Assembly (NCBI GenBank): GCA_963930645.1
Contig: OZ005662.1
Span: 104,020,436-104,084,435 of the forward strand
Length of the DNA: 64,000 bases
From: Salticus scenicus
Taxonomy: Eukaryota; Arthropoda; Arachnida; Araneae; Salticidae
Direction: 5' to 3'
Shown here: piece by piece, positions 11,401-22,429 of the stretch
Layout of the letters: each line of letters starts with the position of its first letter
Position numbering within the stretch: the stretch's first letter is position 1
Notes under the pieces: model-generated
Told to the model about the DNA's origin: nothing
Seen by the model: the letters and a program-made list of their open reading frames with translations, nothing else
Databases searched by the model: none
Made by a program: the position numbers and the translations under genes

Positions 11401-11713
11401 GGTGTTTTTTTTATTTGGGGTCTTTGTTTATGTTTAGACCTTTATATGTGTTTAAGGTCTTTATTTACATTTATAGTGTTTGTTTACAGTAAGGTCTTTG
11501 TTTATATAAAAGGTATTCTTTTGCATTTATAGACTGTTAAAATTTAGGGTCTTTGTTAATATTTATTTCTTAGTGTGTATTTAGGATCTTTGTATGAGTT
11601 TAAGGCATTTGTCTACATTTATAGTCTTCGTTTACAGTTAGAAATTTGTTTACATTTAAGGTATTTTTTTGCATTTATAGAGTGATTAAATTCAGATTCT
11701 TTGTTTACATTTA

Positions 11714-11806
11714 GGTGTAAACAAAGTATACCTAATAACAAACTGTGTAAATACTTACTTTGTAAATACTTACTTAGTGTGTGTGTACACTTACAAAGTG
11801 TAAACA
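11714..11806 (-). repeat. Inverted patch inside the minisatellite
   Basis: Within a few units the strand of the motif flips: GTGTAAACAAAGT appears at both edges (near 11714 and 11796) around repeated TTTGTAAATACTTACTTAG and TACACTTACAAAGTG. The flanking array reads in the normal orientation on both sides. This is a local inversion or inverted insertion not seen at the corresponding place in the first half of the array. Confidence 0.7.
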
Positions 11807-14800
11807 AAGTATTTATTTCTTAGTGTGTATTCAGTGTCTTTGTTTACATTTATGGTCTGTTTACACTTAGGTCTTCGTTTGCATTTAAGGTGTTTATTTA
11901 TTCTTGTAGTCTTTGTCTCTATTTATAGCCTTAATTTACATTTAGGTTGTTATTTACGTTTAGGTTCTTTGTTTACAAATAGGATTTTTGTTTACATTAT
12001 GTCTGTATACATTCATATCTTTTTTTGTGTTTAGGGCCTTTGTTTACATCTATGATCTTTGTTTACAGTTAGGTCTTTTTACATTTAATGTCGTTGTTTA
12101 CATTTGTTGTATTTTTACATTTATGTTCGTTTTTTATGGTCGTTATATTACGGGTTTTTACATTGCGTTCTTTTTCACTTTTAGGTATTTCTTTACGTTT
12201 ATAGTCATTGTTTGCATTCAAGTCTTTATTTACGTTAAGATCTATGTTTACATTTAGGTCTTTGTCTGCATTTAGGGTCTTTGTTTACATTTAGGATATT
12301 TTTTTAAGTTTATATTATTTGTTTACATTTCTAGCCTTTGTTAACATTTAGGTCTTTGGTTATATTTATAGTGTTCGTTTACATTTAGGTCTTTATTTAC
12401 ATTTGGGTCTTTATTTATATTTAGGTCTTCGTTCATATTTAGTATCTTTGTTTACGTTTATTTTTTGTTTACATTTATAATCTGTTTACATTCAGAGTCT
12501 TTGTTTACCTTTATAGTCTTTTTTTACATTTATAGACTTTGTTAACATTTATGTCTTTGTTTACATTTGAAGTGTTTATTTACATTTAAGTCTTTATTTA
12601 CATTTGGGATTTTATTTACATTTAGGTCTTTGTTTACATTTAGTTCTTCGTTTATACTTAGGGTCTTTATGTCTATTTACTGTTTACATTTTTTATCTCT
12701 TTTCATTTAGTGTCTTTGTTTACATTTAAGTATTTCTTTATATGCGGAACCATTGTTTACATTTAGGCTATTGTTTACATATGCAGCCTTTGTTCACAAT
12801 TGTAGACATCATTTACATATTAGTTCTTTGTTTACATATATAATCTATAATTAAATTTTGGGTACTTGTTTGGTCCTTAGTTTATATTTAGGTCTTAATT
12901 TACTTTTAGGGACTGTTTACATTTTTAGTCTCTTTTTATATAGGATCTTCGTTTACATTCAGTGTCTTTGTTTATATTTATAGTCTGTTTACATTTATAA
13001 TCTTTTTTTACTTTGATTATATTTGTTTATTTTCAGGTCTTTGTTTACATTTATCAACTTTGTTTATATTTAGGGTCTTTCTTCACATTTATAGACTTTA
13101 TTTATATTTACGTCTTCACTTACATTTAGATCTCTGTTTATATTTAGGGTCTTTCTTCATATTTATAGACTTTATTTATATTTACGTCTTTACTTACATT
13201 TAGATCTTTGTTTATATTTAGGGTCTTTGTTTACACTTAGGTCTTCGCTTGCATTTAGGGTCTTTGTTTGCATTTATAGTATGTTTACAGTTAGATCTTT
13301 CTTTACATTTAGGTTGTTATTCACGTTTAGGATCTTTGTTTACTTTTAGGAAATTTGTTTACGTTTCTATTCTTTGTTTGCATTTAGGTGTCCTTTTACG
13401 TTCAGAGTATTGGTTTAAGTTTATATCTTTGTATGTATTTAGGGCCATTGTTTATACTTATTGTCTTTGTTTACAGTTTGGTCTTCGGTTACATTTAGAC
13501 TCTTTGTTTACATATACAGTATTTGTTTATATGTAGGTTCATTGTTTATATTTATAGTCTTTTATATTTATTGTCTGTTTCATTTAGGGTATTTATTTAC
13601 ATTTATGTTCCTTGTTTATATTTATGGCCTTTGTTTACAACATGTCTTTGTTTATGCTTATAGTCTGTTTACATTTAGGGTCTGTGTTTACATTGACTGT
13701 CTTTGTTTATATTCAGGTTTTTGTTTATATGCAGGTCTTTATTTATATCTATTGTGTTTGTTTACATTTATAGTCTGTTTTAATTTAGTGTCTTTGTTTA
13801 CATTGATTGTCTTTGTTTATATTTAGGTTTTTGTTTATATGTACATCTTTATTTACATTTTGTGTCTTTGTTTGCATTTATGGTCTGTTTTAATTAAGTG
13901 TCGTTGTTTATATTTATTAACTTTGTTTATATTTGGTATCTGTGTTTACATTTAGTTTCTTTGTTTACATTTATTAACTCTGTTTACATTTACCGTCTTT
14001 GTCTACATTGATTATCTTTGTTTACATTTGGGACTTTATTTACATTTATGGTGTTTGTTTACATTCATTATCTTTGATGATATTTAGTGTCTTTGTTTAC
14101 ATTTAGCTCTTTGTTTTTATTTGGGTCTTTATTTACTTTTTGGATTTTTGTTTACATTTAGGTTGTTATTCACGTTTAATATCTTTGTTTACTTTTAGGA
14201 AATTTGTTTATGTTTAGGTGTTTGTTTACTTTTCTATTTTTTGTTTACATTTAGTCTGTTTACATTTAGGGTCTTTGTTTACATTGATTATCTTTAATTA
14301 TATTTAGGTCTTTATTTACATTTATTCTGTTTACATTTAGGGTTTTTGTTTACATTGATTGACTTTGTTTATATTTAGGTCTTTGTTTACATTTAGGTCT
14401 TTGTTTACATTTAGGTGTTTATTTACATCTAGGGTCTGTTTAGATTTATAGTCTTTGTTTACATTTAGTTTGTTAAATTTAATGTCTTTGTTTATGTTTA
14501 TAGTCTGTTTACAGTTAGGGTCTTTGCTTACATTTATAGTCTTTATTTACATTTAGGTTCCTTGTTTACATATATAATCTTTAATTTATGTTCTTTGATT
14601 CTCCTTGGTTTTTATTGAGGTGTGTGTTTCCATTTAAGTCTTTCTTTTCATTCAGGATCTTTGTTTGCATATATAAATTTTTTTTAAATGTTTGTTTACA
14701 TTGATTATCTTTGTTTATATTTAGATCCTTGTTTACATTTAGAATTTTATTTACATTTATGGTCTTTGTTTACATTCATTATCTTTGATTATATTTAGAG

Positions 14801-15204
14801 ACTTTGCTTACATTTAGCTCTTTCTTTACATTTCGGTCTTTATTTACATTTTGGATCGTTGTTTACATTTAGGTCTTTGTTTACATTTAGTTCGTTTAAA
14901 TTTAATATCTTTGTTTATATTTATATTCTGTTTACATTTAGGTCTTTGCTGACATTTAGATCTTTGTTTACATTTAGGGTCTTTTTTTACATTTATAATT
15001 TTTTTTTCAGTTAGGTCTTCGTTTATATTTAAGGCGATTGTTTATACTTGTAGCCTTTGTTTACATTTAGGTTGTTATTAACCTTTAGGATTTTTGTTTA
15101 GGTTTAGGTTTTTGTGTACATGTATATCTTTGTTTGCATTTAGGGCCGTTGTTTAAATCTCTAATCTTCGTTTACAGTTTGGACTTTGTTTACAATATAG
15201 GTCG

Positions 15205-15965
15205 TTTTTCCCAAATTCCTATGTACTTACTGTCATTCACTACGGCATGTTTGTGAATCTCAACCTAACAAAAATGCGCCTCCATTTTAATGTAAATACA
15301 AGCTTTTTTATTTGTCTCTCCGTGGCTTAGATGGTTAGAGCGCCATGTTAGTAAACCGTTGGTCCAGCGTTCGAAGGTCCGGAGTATTAATTTTTGCAGA
15401 CAATTAGTAGAAAAGATGTCAATTGTTAAAAAAAAATTGTATCGTTGACTACACAGTGTCCTTAGAATTTTTGAAGAGTTTTTTTAAGAAGCCTTTTACT
15501 TACATGTATTTTTAGAAACAAAAAAGATTTTTTGTGGACTACAAACGCCCTCTATTGGGCGGAGTTTTCACTATATATCAATGAAAGGATTAACGATACA
15601 AAATAAAAATGATTAGGAAAAACACATAAATATTAACCAAATCAGTAATATATTAATTTGTAATATAAAAGAAATAATAAATTAAAATAATAATAAAAAG
15701 GTGCCCCAAAAGAATAATTAAATTGCAGATATTGGCCCTTAATCAGAAAATGAAATCACAAAAATTAAAGGCGATATTGTGGCGCTGCCATCTTTTGTGA
15801 TTTTTAAGAAATTATTTCTGTTTTCTTAACACAGTTCCAATTTCCTCTATTTTTTTAATAAACAAAAAAGGTACATTTTTTTGACAAATTAAATTTTATT
15901 CTAACTTCGAAAAGATTTATGTGATACGCTATATTAAGAATTTGGGTTTTAAAAGTTTTTTAAAT
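15205..15965. mobile_element. About 760-bp insertion in the minisatellite, short TIRs, unclassified
   Basis: Array sequence stops after AGGTCGT and resumes as ATTTACATTTATAGTCTC. The corresponding position in the other half of the array (near 10395-10425) reads through without it, so this is an insertion. CCCAAATTCCTA near the left edge is mirrored by TAAGAATTTGGG near the right edge. The interior is AT-rich, has no ORF, and contains a tRNA-Thr-like sequence at 15317-15385. It could be a tRNA-derived SINE inserted in a MITE, or a single composite. The exact ends are uncertain. Confidence 0.6.
15317..15385 (+). tRNA. Degenerate tRNA-Thr(AGT)-like sequence, probably pseudogene or SINE head
   Basis: CTCCGTGGCTTAGATGG...TTAGAGCGCC resembles the 5' half of eukaryotic tRNA-Thr (A box TGGCTTAGATGG). 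TTAGTAAA fits an anticodon loop with AGT, and GCGTTCGAAGG stands in for the B box. Five acceptor pairs remain (CTCCG/CGGAG), but the anticodon stem and T stem do not pair properly, so I do not regard it as a functional tRNA. Confidence 0.45.
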
Positions 15966-17061
15966 AGAATTATTTACATTTATAGTCTCTTTGCATTTAG
16001 TGTCTTTATTTACATTTAGGTCTTTGTTTACATTTATAGTCTTTGTTTACATTTTGGTCAACATTCAGGTCTTTATTTACATTTAGGTATTTGTTTACGT
16101 CTTTGTTTACATGTAGCTCTTTGTTTACATATAGGGTCTTTGTTTACATATATGATCTTTGCTTACTTTTATTATATTTGTTTATATTTAGGTTCTTTAA
16201 TTTCATTAAATTTTTTTGTTTTCATTTATAGCATTTGTAGACTTTGAAATCTCTTTACGTTTATACAAATAGTTATACTCTTTATATACTCTTTGTTTAC
16301 CTTTAGAGTCTTTGTTTACATTTAGATCTTTGTTTATATATGTAGTATTGGTTTACATTTAGGGTCTTTGTTTAGATTTATAGTCTTTGTTTACATTAAG
16401 TGTCTTTTTCATATATATTTAGGTGTTAGTTTACATTTATGGTCTTTATTTATATTTGTAGTCTTTTTCTTTCTTTATAGTATTAGTTTACATTTATGAT
16501 TTTTGTTTATATTTCAGTCTTTATTAACATTTATAGTCTGTTTACATTTAAGGTCTTTGTTTACATTTATAGTCTTTTTACGCTTAGGGTCTTTATTTAC
16601 ATTTATTTCTTTTTTCTCATTTATGTCTTTGTTACCTTTAGATTCTTTTTTACATTTATAGTCTTTTTTTACATTCACGTCTTTATTTACTTTTAGGTTC
16701 TTCGTTCCCATTTAGGATCTTTGTTTACGTTTAGAGCCTTTGTTTACATTTATAGCCTTTGTTTACCTTTAGGTCTGTATTTATATTTATAGCGTTTGCT
16801 TACATTTAGTTCATCGTTTACATTTAGTTCTCCGTTTACATTTAGGGTCTCTGTTTACATTTATATTCCGTTTACTTTTAGTGTCTTTGTTTACATTTAG
16901 GTCATTGTTTATATTTGGAGTCTCTGTTTACATTTAAGTTATTATTTGCAGTCTTTCTTTATATTTAGGGTCTCTGTTTATATGTATAATCTTTAATTAA
17001 TTTTAGTGTAATTTTTGAGGTATCCAAAATAGCTTATGCAGGTAAATTTAATCTTTTTTAG

Positions 17062-17239
17062 TATTCTCTGAAGGGCGACGCATAATTGTGGTTTGATAAT
17101 ATTGTATTTATTTCGTTTGGTCGAAATCCCATGTATGACGCTTTAAAGCGTCGAATTAAAGAAAAATTTTCTTCTGTCTACGATAAGTCTAAATTGCGCC
17201 AGGAACTTTAACGTAGAAACTTTTTCGAAAAAGGCTCTG
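17062..17239 (+). pseudogene. Retrotransposon Gag capsid fragment (relic)
   Basis: One frame reads YSLKGDA, stop, LWFDNIVF, then DALKRRIKEKFSS, DKSKLRQEL, stop, RRNFFEKGSG. The pattern LKGDAxxWF followed by a basic helix, KxxLRxEL and R-x-FxKGxS is typical of the Gag capsid region (retrotrans_gag) of Ty3/gypsy-like elements. Two in-frame stop codons and loss of homology on both sides show it is a dead fragment. It lies just beyond the end of the minisatellite. It is not an obvious copy of the gag at 54079-54591. Basis: motif recognition only. Confidence 0.55.
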
Positions 17240-17820
17240 GATATACATATACGACACACACAGAAACACACAAACATCTTATTTTATTATATGTATAGAT
17301 ATATATATTATGTGCATAAAATCTTGTTTCGTGTAGAATATGGTACGAAAATCATTCACAGCTCGTTTACGGGGCTACACAAAGAACTAGATTGTAGTGA
17401 GCCAATACTTGAAAATGGATCGAAGTGAATATTAGGGTGTGATGTGTGTTATGAATATAGTATTACCTTTAAGAATACAATGTAGTGTGTATATAATTTT
17501 TTGAAAATACAAAAGGCTGCTAACAACTGGGAGAAAACATTCTTTTTTATTTGATGTAATTAGTAGAAGGGCTTTATTAAAATATTTTACCATGTCCAAG
17601 GAAGCTACTCAGGAATTAAAATTAATTTATTTTACCCATAGAGTAGATAAAGTAAAAATTCAGCTCTTGTTTTTTGTTTATTTACATGTTTTGAGGTTCT
17701 CTGAATGCTGAAATCAAATTTTTAAAATTTAATATTTGTCTATGTCTCTTTACAGAGTAACTTAAAAACAAATAATTTCAGGTAAGTACAGTGTTGTATT
17801 TTGAAGTTAATATAGGGTTG
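17240..17820. other. AT-rich sequence, nothing recognised
   Basis: Short AC/CA-rich stretch near 17260-17275 and AT-rich runs. No coding signal and no clear inverted repeats. Confidence 0.5.
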
Positions 17821-18056
17821 TTAACCCGTTAGTAGTCGCTATGAACAGCGCCACCTATTACAGATTGCGAACTTTTTATTTAACTGTCACCAATAATTTT
17901 AAGAAGTGATCTGATCGATGTTCCTTTGATTTTATTTGCGTTTCATGTATATCAAATGCTACTTCTAAAAATTTTTGGTGGCTATTGATTAAAAAAATCT
18001 TGCAATACTGAAGGATGGGCGGGAAATCGACCAACTAGCGACTACTAACCGGTTAA
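17821..18056. mobile_element. TTAA-flanked MITE, family B (copy 1)
   Basis: 236 bp. It starts TTAACCCGTTAGTAGTCGCT and ends AGCGACTACTAACCGGTTAA, an almost perfect terminal inverted repeat of about 20 bp with TTAA at both edges (17821-17824, 18053-18056). The second copy at 38532-38767 is the same length in the opposite orientation. Interior blocks such as CACCAATAATTTTAAGAA resemble sequence at 59510-59570, hinting at a wider family. No ORF. TTAA points to piggyBac-like mobilisation. Confidence 0.88.
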
Positions 18057-18371
18057 TTGAAAAAATATTGCCAAGAATGATATATTTCAAGGAAAGGTTC
18101 AGGTAAAAATTGCATAAATATTTTGGAATGAACTTTAAAATTTTATAATCGCTTTGAAATCTATATAAACGTAGGTACAATATTCAAACAAGAATAGAGG
18201 AAGGAGCCTCATACAGAACTATTTGTCATACAAAGCTGTTCCAAAGCCTTATTTGAATTGTTTTTAAAACTGCTTTATAAAACAGTACTCGTTATCTCTT
18301 ATCCCTTAATTTTCAATATGCATTTATAGCATTAAATTTTAGAGTAAGAGAAAGTCGTGTGAGTACCACAA

Positions 18372-18373
<2 letters not shown>

Positions 18374-18406
<33 letters not shown>

Positions 18407-18480
18407 AGACCGCATTTGACAATGATGCAATGTTGCTTCTTTATTTTTATTTATTTATTTATTATTTATTTATTTATTTT
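18374..18480. repeat. Poly(T) run and (TTTA)n microsatellite
   Basis: A T run of about 32 bp (18374-18405) followed after a short spacer by TTTATTTATT repeats (about 18442-18480). Confidence 0.9.
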
Positions 18481-18539
18481 TGAGAATAAAACATTTGAAA
18501 ACAAGGAATTAAAACTTAAACGTCTTTTTAATTGTAGCA

Positions 18540-19680
18540 ATAACTTTTAGTTAGACCATGATATCACGTTAGTCAGAAATCATTATATTAACTTTGATAA
18601 TTAGATAATAATTTATTCTTTGATGATCGTGGTCTTTTTTTTTTTTTTAAGATTTTTAAATATATTAAAATAATATAAGTATGAAAACAATTTTTAATAT
18701 GCATTTTTTAATGCAGTTATAGTAACTTTATCTTAACTTATTGCAGATATTACATTATTATGCTGGAATAATCCCTTTCTCTAACCAATGAATAAAACAA
18801 GAAATGCAGAAAGTATAATGTGAAGACACTAATATATACTTCCAAATTTATAAATCTCTCTTTCCAAATGAAGAAGCATTCTCCATATCAGGAAACTAAT
18901 ATATTTAAGCATCTGATAAAAAAAGAGTTATCCCATATTTTCTCTAGTTTGATTCTTTTTCAGTCTCATTTACAAATCACATTTCTTCATGCTAGTTTTA
19001 AAGGAAAGAAATAACGGAAGAAATTCGAAAGTTTGTTACAATTTTCCTTGAATTTACCGGAGTCAGTTTAATATTTTTCTTACGTAAAATACAAGAAAAC
19101 ATTTTAGAAATTATAAAAATTATTTAGGAAAACAAAATTCAGAAATGTATGTTGTTTTAATGCATAATTCCTTTAAAAATTTTGAAACGGAACATAGGTA
19201 CAATGAATCGAGACTGTCTTACTTTAGAATACACATTTACCATATGTAAGAATACTGTACTTTTGATTTCACACTACATACAATTATTATGTTATGTGTT
19301 AAAAAATTAGGATTTTTAAATTATACTTTAAAGATAATTTATAATTACTATACATAAATATGTTTCGTATGAAAAAGTGTATAAAAATTTTCTCATCATT
19401 CGTTTACAGAATCACACAGAAAAGAAGTATTTTTCAAAGACTACATGTAAAAAGCTATTAATATTTAATAGTTTCCATTTTTATATACGAATATTTATAA
19501 TTCGATAAAATTTGCTTTCCTCTTGTAAAAGATACATACGATTTTTTACTTTAAAAAATGCACTTTTTTTTTTCTTTTCCTTTTTATTTAAATAAAAGTG
19601 TAAATGAATTGTATATATTTACAAAATTCACACTTAAAATATTTCAAATTTAATTTTTATATCAGAGGTCGTATTATCCA
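18540..19680. repeat. Dispersed segment D3, copy 1
   Basis: This AT-rich non-coding stretch is colinear with 22960-23540 and with 27715-29650, for example in the blocks around AATTAGATAATAATTTAT, ATATATACTTCCAAATTTATAAA, CAAATGAAGAAGCATTCT and CGAAAGTTTGTTACAA. Relative to copy 3 it lacks the TTAA elements at 28324-28542 and 28947-29499. It also lacks the tRNA-like head that precedes copies 2 and 3. No ORF is conserved between copies. Confidence 0.75.
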
Positions 19681-19913
19681 CCTTTTTATCAGGACACTTT
19701 GAGAAGTAAAAAAAAAAATATATACATGCGTTTTTTGCTGCTACCATTATTATACTATAATTTCTATATTGTTTAATCACGGCAAATTAATTTAAAAATA
19801 CGATAAAAAAATTTCTTAAGAAAAAGTGGTGGCGAAATAACTGAAAATATCTCCACCTTGAAAGAGTTTTGGAAACAAGGCGGTGACTACGATCCCTGCA
19901 ATAGCTTTCGATT

Positions 19914-20143
19914 TTAACCCTTTGTGGCGCAGGGTAATTCGGATCATTTAAATTACACTGCCACAGGAATTTACGAACAAAATTAAAATGAAGAAATTTT
20001 AAATTTTCAGGTTTAAAAAAAAATGGCTTTTTCTGCTACGGTATAAATGTAAATTTATGCTAAAAAATTTCCGGGATGAGTTTTCACTTGAGAATTAAAA
20101 TTAGGTGTTCCATCAGCGGGAACACTGCGACTGAAAGGGTTAA
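19914..20143. mobile_element. TTAA-flanked MITE, family C
   Basis: 230 bp. The left end TTAACCCTTTGTGGCGCAGG and right end CACTGCGACTGAAAGGGTTAA form a TIR of about 10 bp plus a less matched second block, with TTAA at 19914-19917 and 20140-20143. Single copy in this window. No ORF. Confidence 0.7.
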
Positions 20144-20307
20144 AAATTAACTTTTCACAAGCCTTAATTCTACATACCACCAATTTAAGAAAGATATTTT
20201 TTATACAATAAATCTATATATTTAACTAGAAACTTAATTTTCCAGATCCTTGAAAAAAGCAGGTCCATATGAATAATGTAAATTTTTCTCAGTAGCAAGC
20301 ATGTTTG

Positions 20308-20797
20308 CAGAGTTGAGAACATTTTAGCACTTTCGTGACCGCTGACGTAGATTCACGTCGTTTGAAAATCTGTAACTTTCTTTCGAAATTTGCATGTTAC
20401 TTATTTCTTAAGAATATACCCAATATTCATATTTACACCATCAATATACTATGGATACAAATTCTTCGATTAGAAAGAGAATAATTATAATGAATATCCT
20501 TTTGTATTATAACTGTGACTACAAAAAAAAATTTTTGAAATATTATATTTTGGGAGAATAATGACCACAGGTGGACCTTGCTGTCAAAAAGACAAAAACA
20601 TGCGGTCATGAAAGTGTTAGTCTATTACAGAGCATTTTTAGCAACGCCTTTTTTTTCCATATTACTTTTCTTTTCAGAGTATTTTTTCTGATTTTATCGT
20701 AGTTAGATAATCTTTAAGCTATTCTATAAATAAAGCGGTACGAACTTAAGGAAGGGATAAAAATGCTTCGGAATAAATTAAAATGTTGGCAACTATG
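20308..20797. mobile_element. GCCCCGCC-family MITE split by a TTAA MITE
   Basis: The left arm CAGAGTTGAGAACATTTTAG continues after the nested element as TCTATTACAGAGCATTTTTA, and the right arm is CTTCGGAATAAATTAAAATG then TTGGCAACTATG. Flanks are TGTTTG (20302-20307) and TGTTTT (20798-20803), a 6-bp duplication with one mismatch. The nested element sits exactly in the TTAA that is part of this family's arm. Confidence 0.75.
20324..20620. mobile_element. TTAA-type MITE, family A (copy 3), flanked by TTAG
   Basis: It begins TTAGCACTTTCGTGACCGCT and ends GCGGTCATGAAAGTGTTAG. The flanks are TTAG on both sides (20324-20327, 20617-20620). Since the host element's arm normally reads ATTTTAATTT here, the target was probably TTAA or had already mutated to TTAG before insertion. 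The interior matches the other family A copies. Confidence 0.8.
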
Positions 20798-20803
20798 TGT
20801 TTT

Positions 20804-22210
20804 TATATTTTTGATTTATGAAATTTTAAAATAGCATATAGTTATTTTATAAAACAATTATACATCTTCATATCTCAAATTAAGCTAATTTATGCTCCTT
20901 TCTTTTCCGTTAAATATAAAATCATTTGTTGTAACTTGCTAAATTAAAACTAAAAAAAAAAAAAAAAAGTAAAAAGTTTCTGTAAAATTGATAAATTAGT
21001 TACTTTAATTAGTATAAATATTTTAAAAAAAACTCCTATTATAGAAAAATATTATGCCACGTTTCTATTTAAAATAAAGCAACGTATGGAAAGCCGCAGT
21101 AAGTCATGTAATTTATTTACCCTTATTAATTAAGAATTCCCAAAGCAAATTCCTTCAAACCATTGATTTGATACTTTCCACTACCCATGCGTTAAAGCTC
21201 TTCAGATATCTTGTTGTCAGCAAAATTAACGCCCCCATACTCTAAGCGCAAGGAGTGGAATTACCAATTGTGGTTACAAGTAATTATCCATGCGTGTTTG
21301 AATTTTGATTAACAAGTTAAAAGTTTAAGATGTACTCTAAATAAGGATCATCTACTTTGTAACGCCTGATTAATTCATTCCTAGACTGAGCGATGATAAA
21401 CGTTCCATAAATGAAACGGTTTCATATTATGTGATAAATTTATAAATATTTTTTACTTTTAGATTACATTTATCTTACTGAAACAGAGTTAAAAATACTT
21501 ATATCCAATCCAAAACGTACCTCTCATTACGATATACTACCAGGATCAAAAGTTCACACAATGAAATAGCATTGATAAAGGTGTAGCAACTATAACTAAA
21601 TTAATAAAATAAAACTTTTCAATAGATTTGTAGAACACTGAATTGCCTATTGCATGCATAATATAGTAATACAGAAATTAGTTAAATGATTTATTTAATG
21701 AACTTTAATTAGAGATTATCTTAAATTAAATTAATTAAATTCGAGTCTTCTCTGAGAATGCTTAATTTTGTAAAATAATGGAACAGTATTATCAGTACAG
21801 AGTAAACAAAAATTAACAGTTAATGTGGAGAAGGAAATTATCAAGTGACCTAATTTAGAAATATTAGTTATAAAATTTATTTATTCATCTATTCTATTTT
21901 CACAGCTAACATTATATTAACAGTTAAGAAAATATTATTAGCTTTGCAAAATCAGATTTTGAAGTGTTAGTTTACAATTGTTTTTCTATTATATTTAAAA
22001 GTGCATAATTGCAATTTTCCCGAAATCTATTATTAATTTGTTGACTATGCCTTTAAAAATATTATAAAGCAAATTTAGTTTTGATATGTGTCTAAATACA
22101 TTCGATTATATATAAATCGCGGCTAGAAATTAAATGGTACTACTTGGAATTATTCCAATTTATTTCGTAACTATGTAAGTATTCGACTTTTATTTTTTTA
22201 CACACCATAT
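20804..22210. other. AT-rich sequence, nothing recognised
   Basis: About 1.4 kb with A/T runs (poly(A) near 20952-20968) and no coding region, TIR pair or tandem repeat that I could identify. Confidence 0.5.
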
Positions 22211-22211
22211 T

Positions 22212-22216
<5 letters not shown>

Positions 22217-22262
<46 letters not shown>

Positions 22263-22268
22263 GGGTGT

Positions 22269-22302
<34 letters not shown>
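22217..22302. repeat. (AT)n run followed by poly(A)
   Basis: AT dinucleotides (about 22217-22259), then AAAGGGGTGTGC, then about 32 A residues (22271-22302). Confidence 0.95.
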
Positions 22303-22305
<3 letters not shown>

Positions 22306-22429
22306 GTTTACTAACAATGTTACCGAATACACGGCGTGTATAACATGATACATAATAAAATAGAGTGCTTAATATGAATAAATTAATTTAAAAAAATTTT
22401 CTTTTCAACAAATAATAATGTTGCATAAT

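Larger units (their letters stand above)
5590..17000. repeat. 18-20 bp minisatellite array (TTTGTTTACATTTAGGTC type)
   Basis: A tandem array of short units, most often CTTTGTTTACATTTAGGT or CTTTGTTTACATTTATAGT, with periods of 18-20 bp. Allowing for three insertions I estimate about 9.4 kb of array and roughly 500 diverged units. Many open frames run through it and read as FTFRxFVYI-like peptides, which is what an array with a period near a multiple of three produces. It is not a gene. The array has long-range order: 5610-11070 and 11080-17000 are colinear diverged copies (for example 7290-7560 with 11990-12250, 8460-9000 with 12420-12960, 9460-9610 with 13405-13560, 10545-10790 with 16570-16810). 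Insertions are at 6033-6532, 7698-8444 and 15205-15965. Confidence 0.95.

Noticed and set aside
15317..15385. Functional tRNA-Thr gene
   Set aside because: The T stem and anticodon stem are broken although the acceptor stem and AGT loop remain.
8505..16711. Many plus-strand open frames giving FTFRxFVYI-like repetitive peptides that look like membrane segments
   Set aside because: They are translations of the TTTGTTTACATTTAGG minisatellite, appear in several frames, and start and stop at random unit variants.
5590..17000. Possible CRISPR array or telomeric repeat
   Set aside because: Units are short, contiguous and diverged without unique spacers, in a eukaryotic context, so not CRISPR. TTTAGG occurs in units, but the period is 18-20 bp and not a telomere hexamer or pentamer array.
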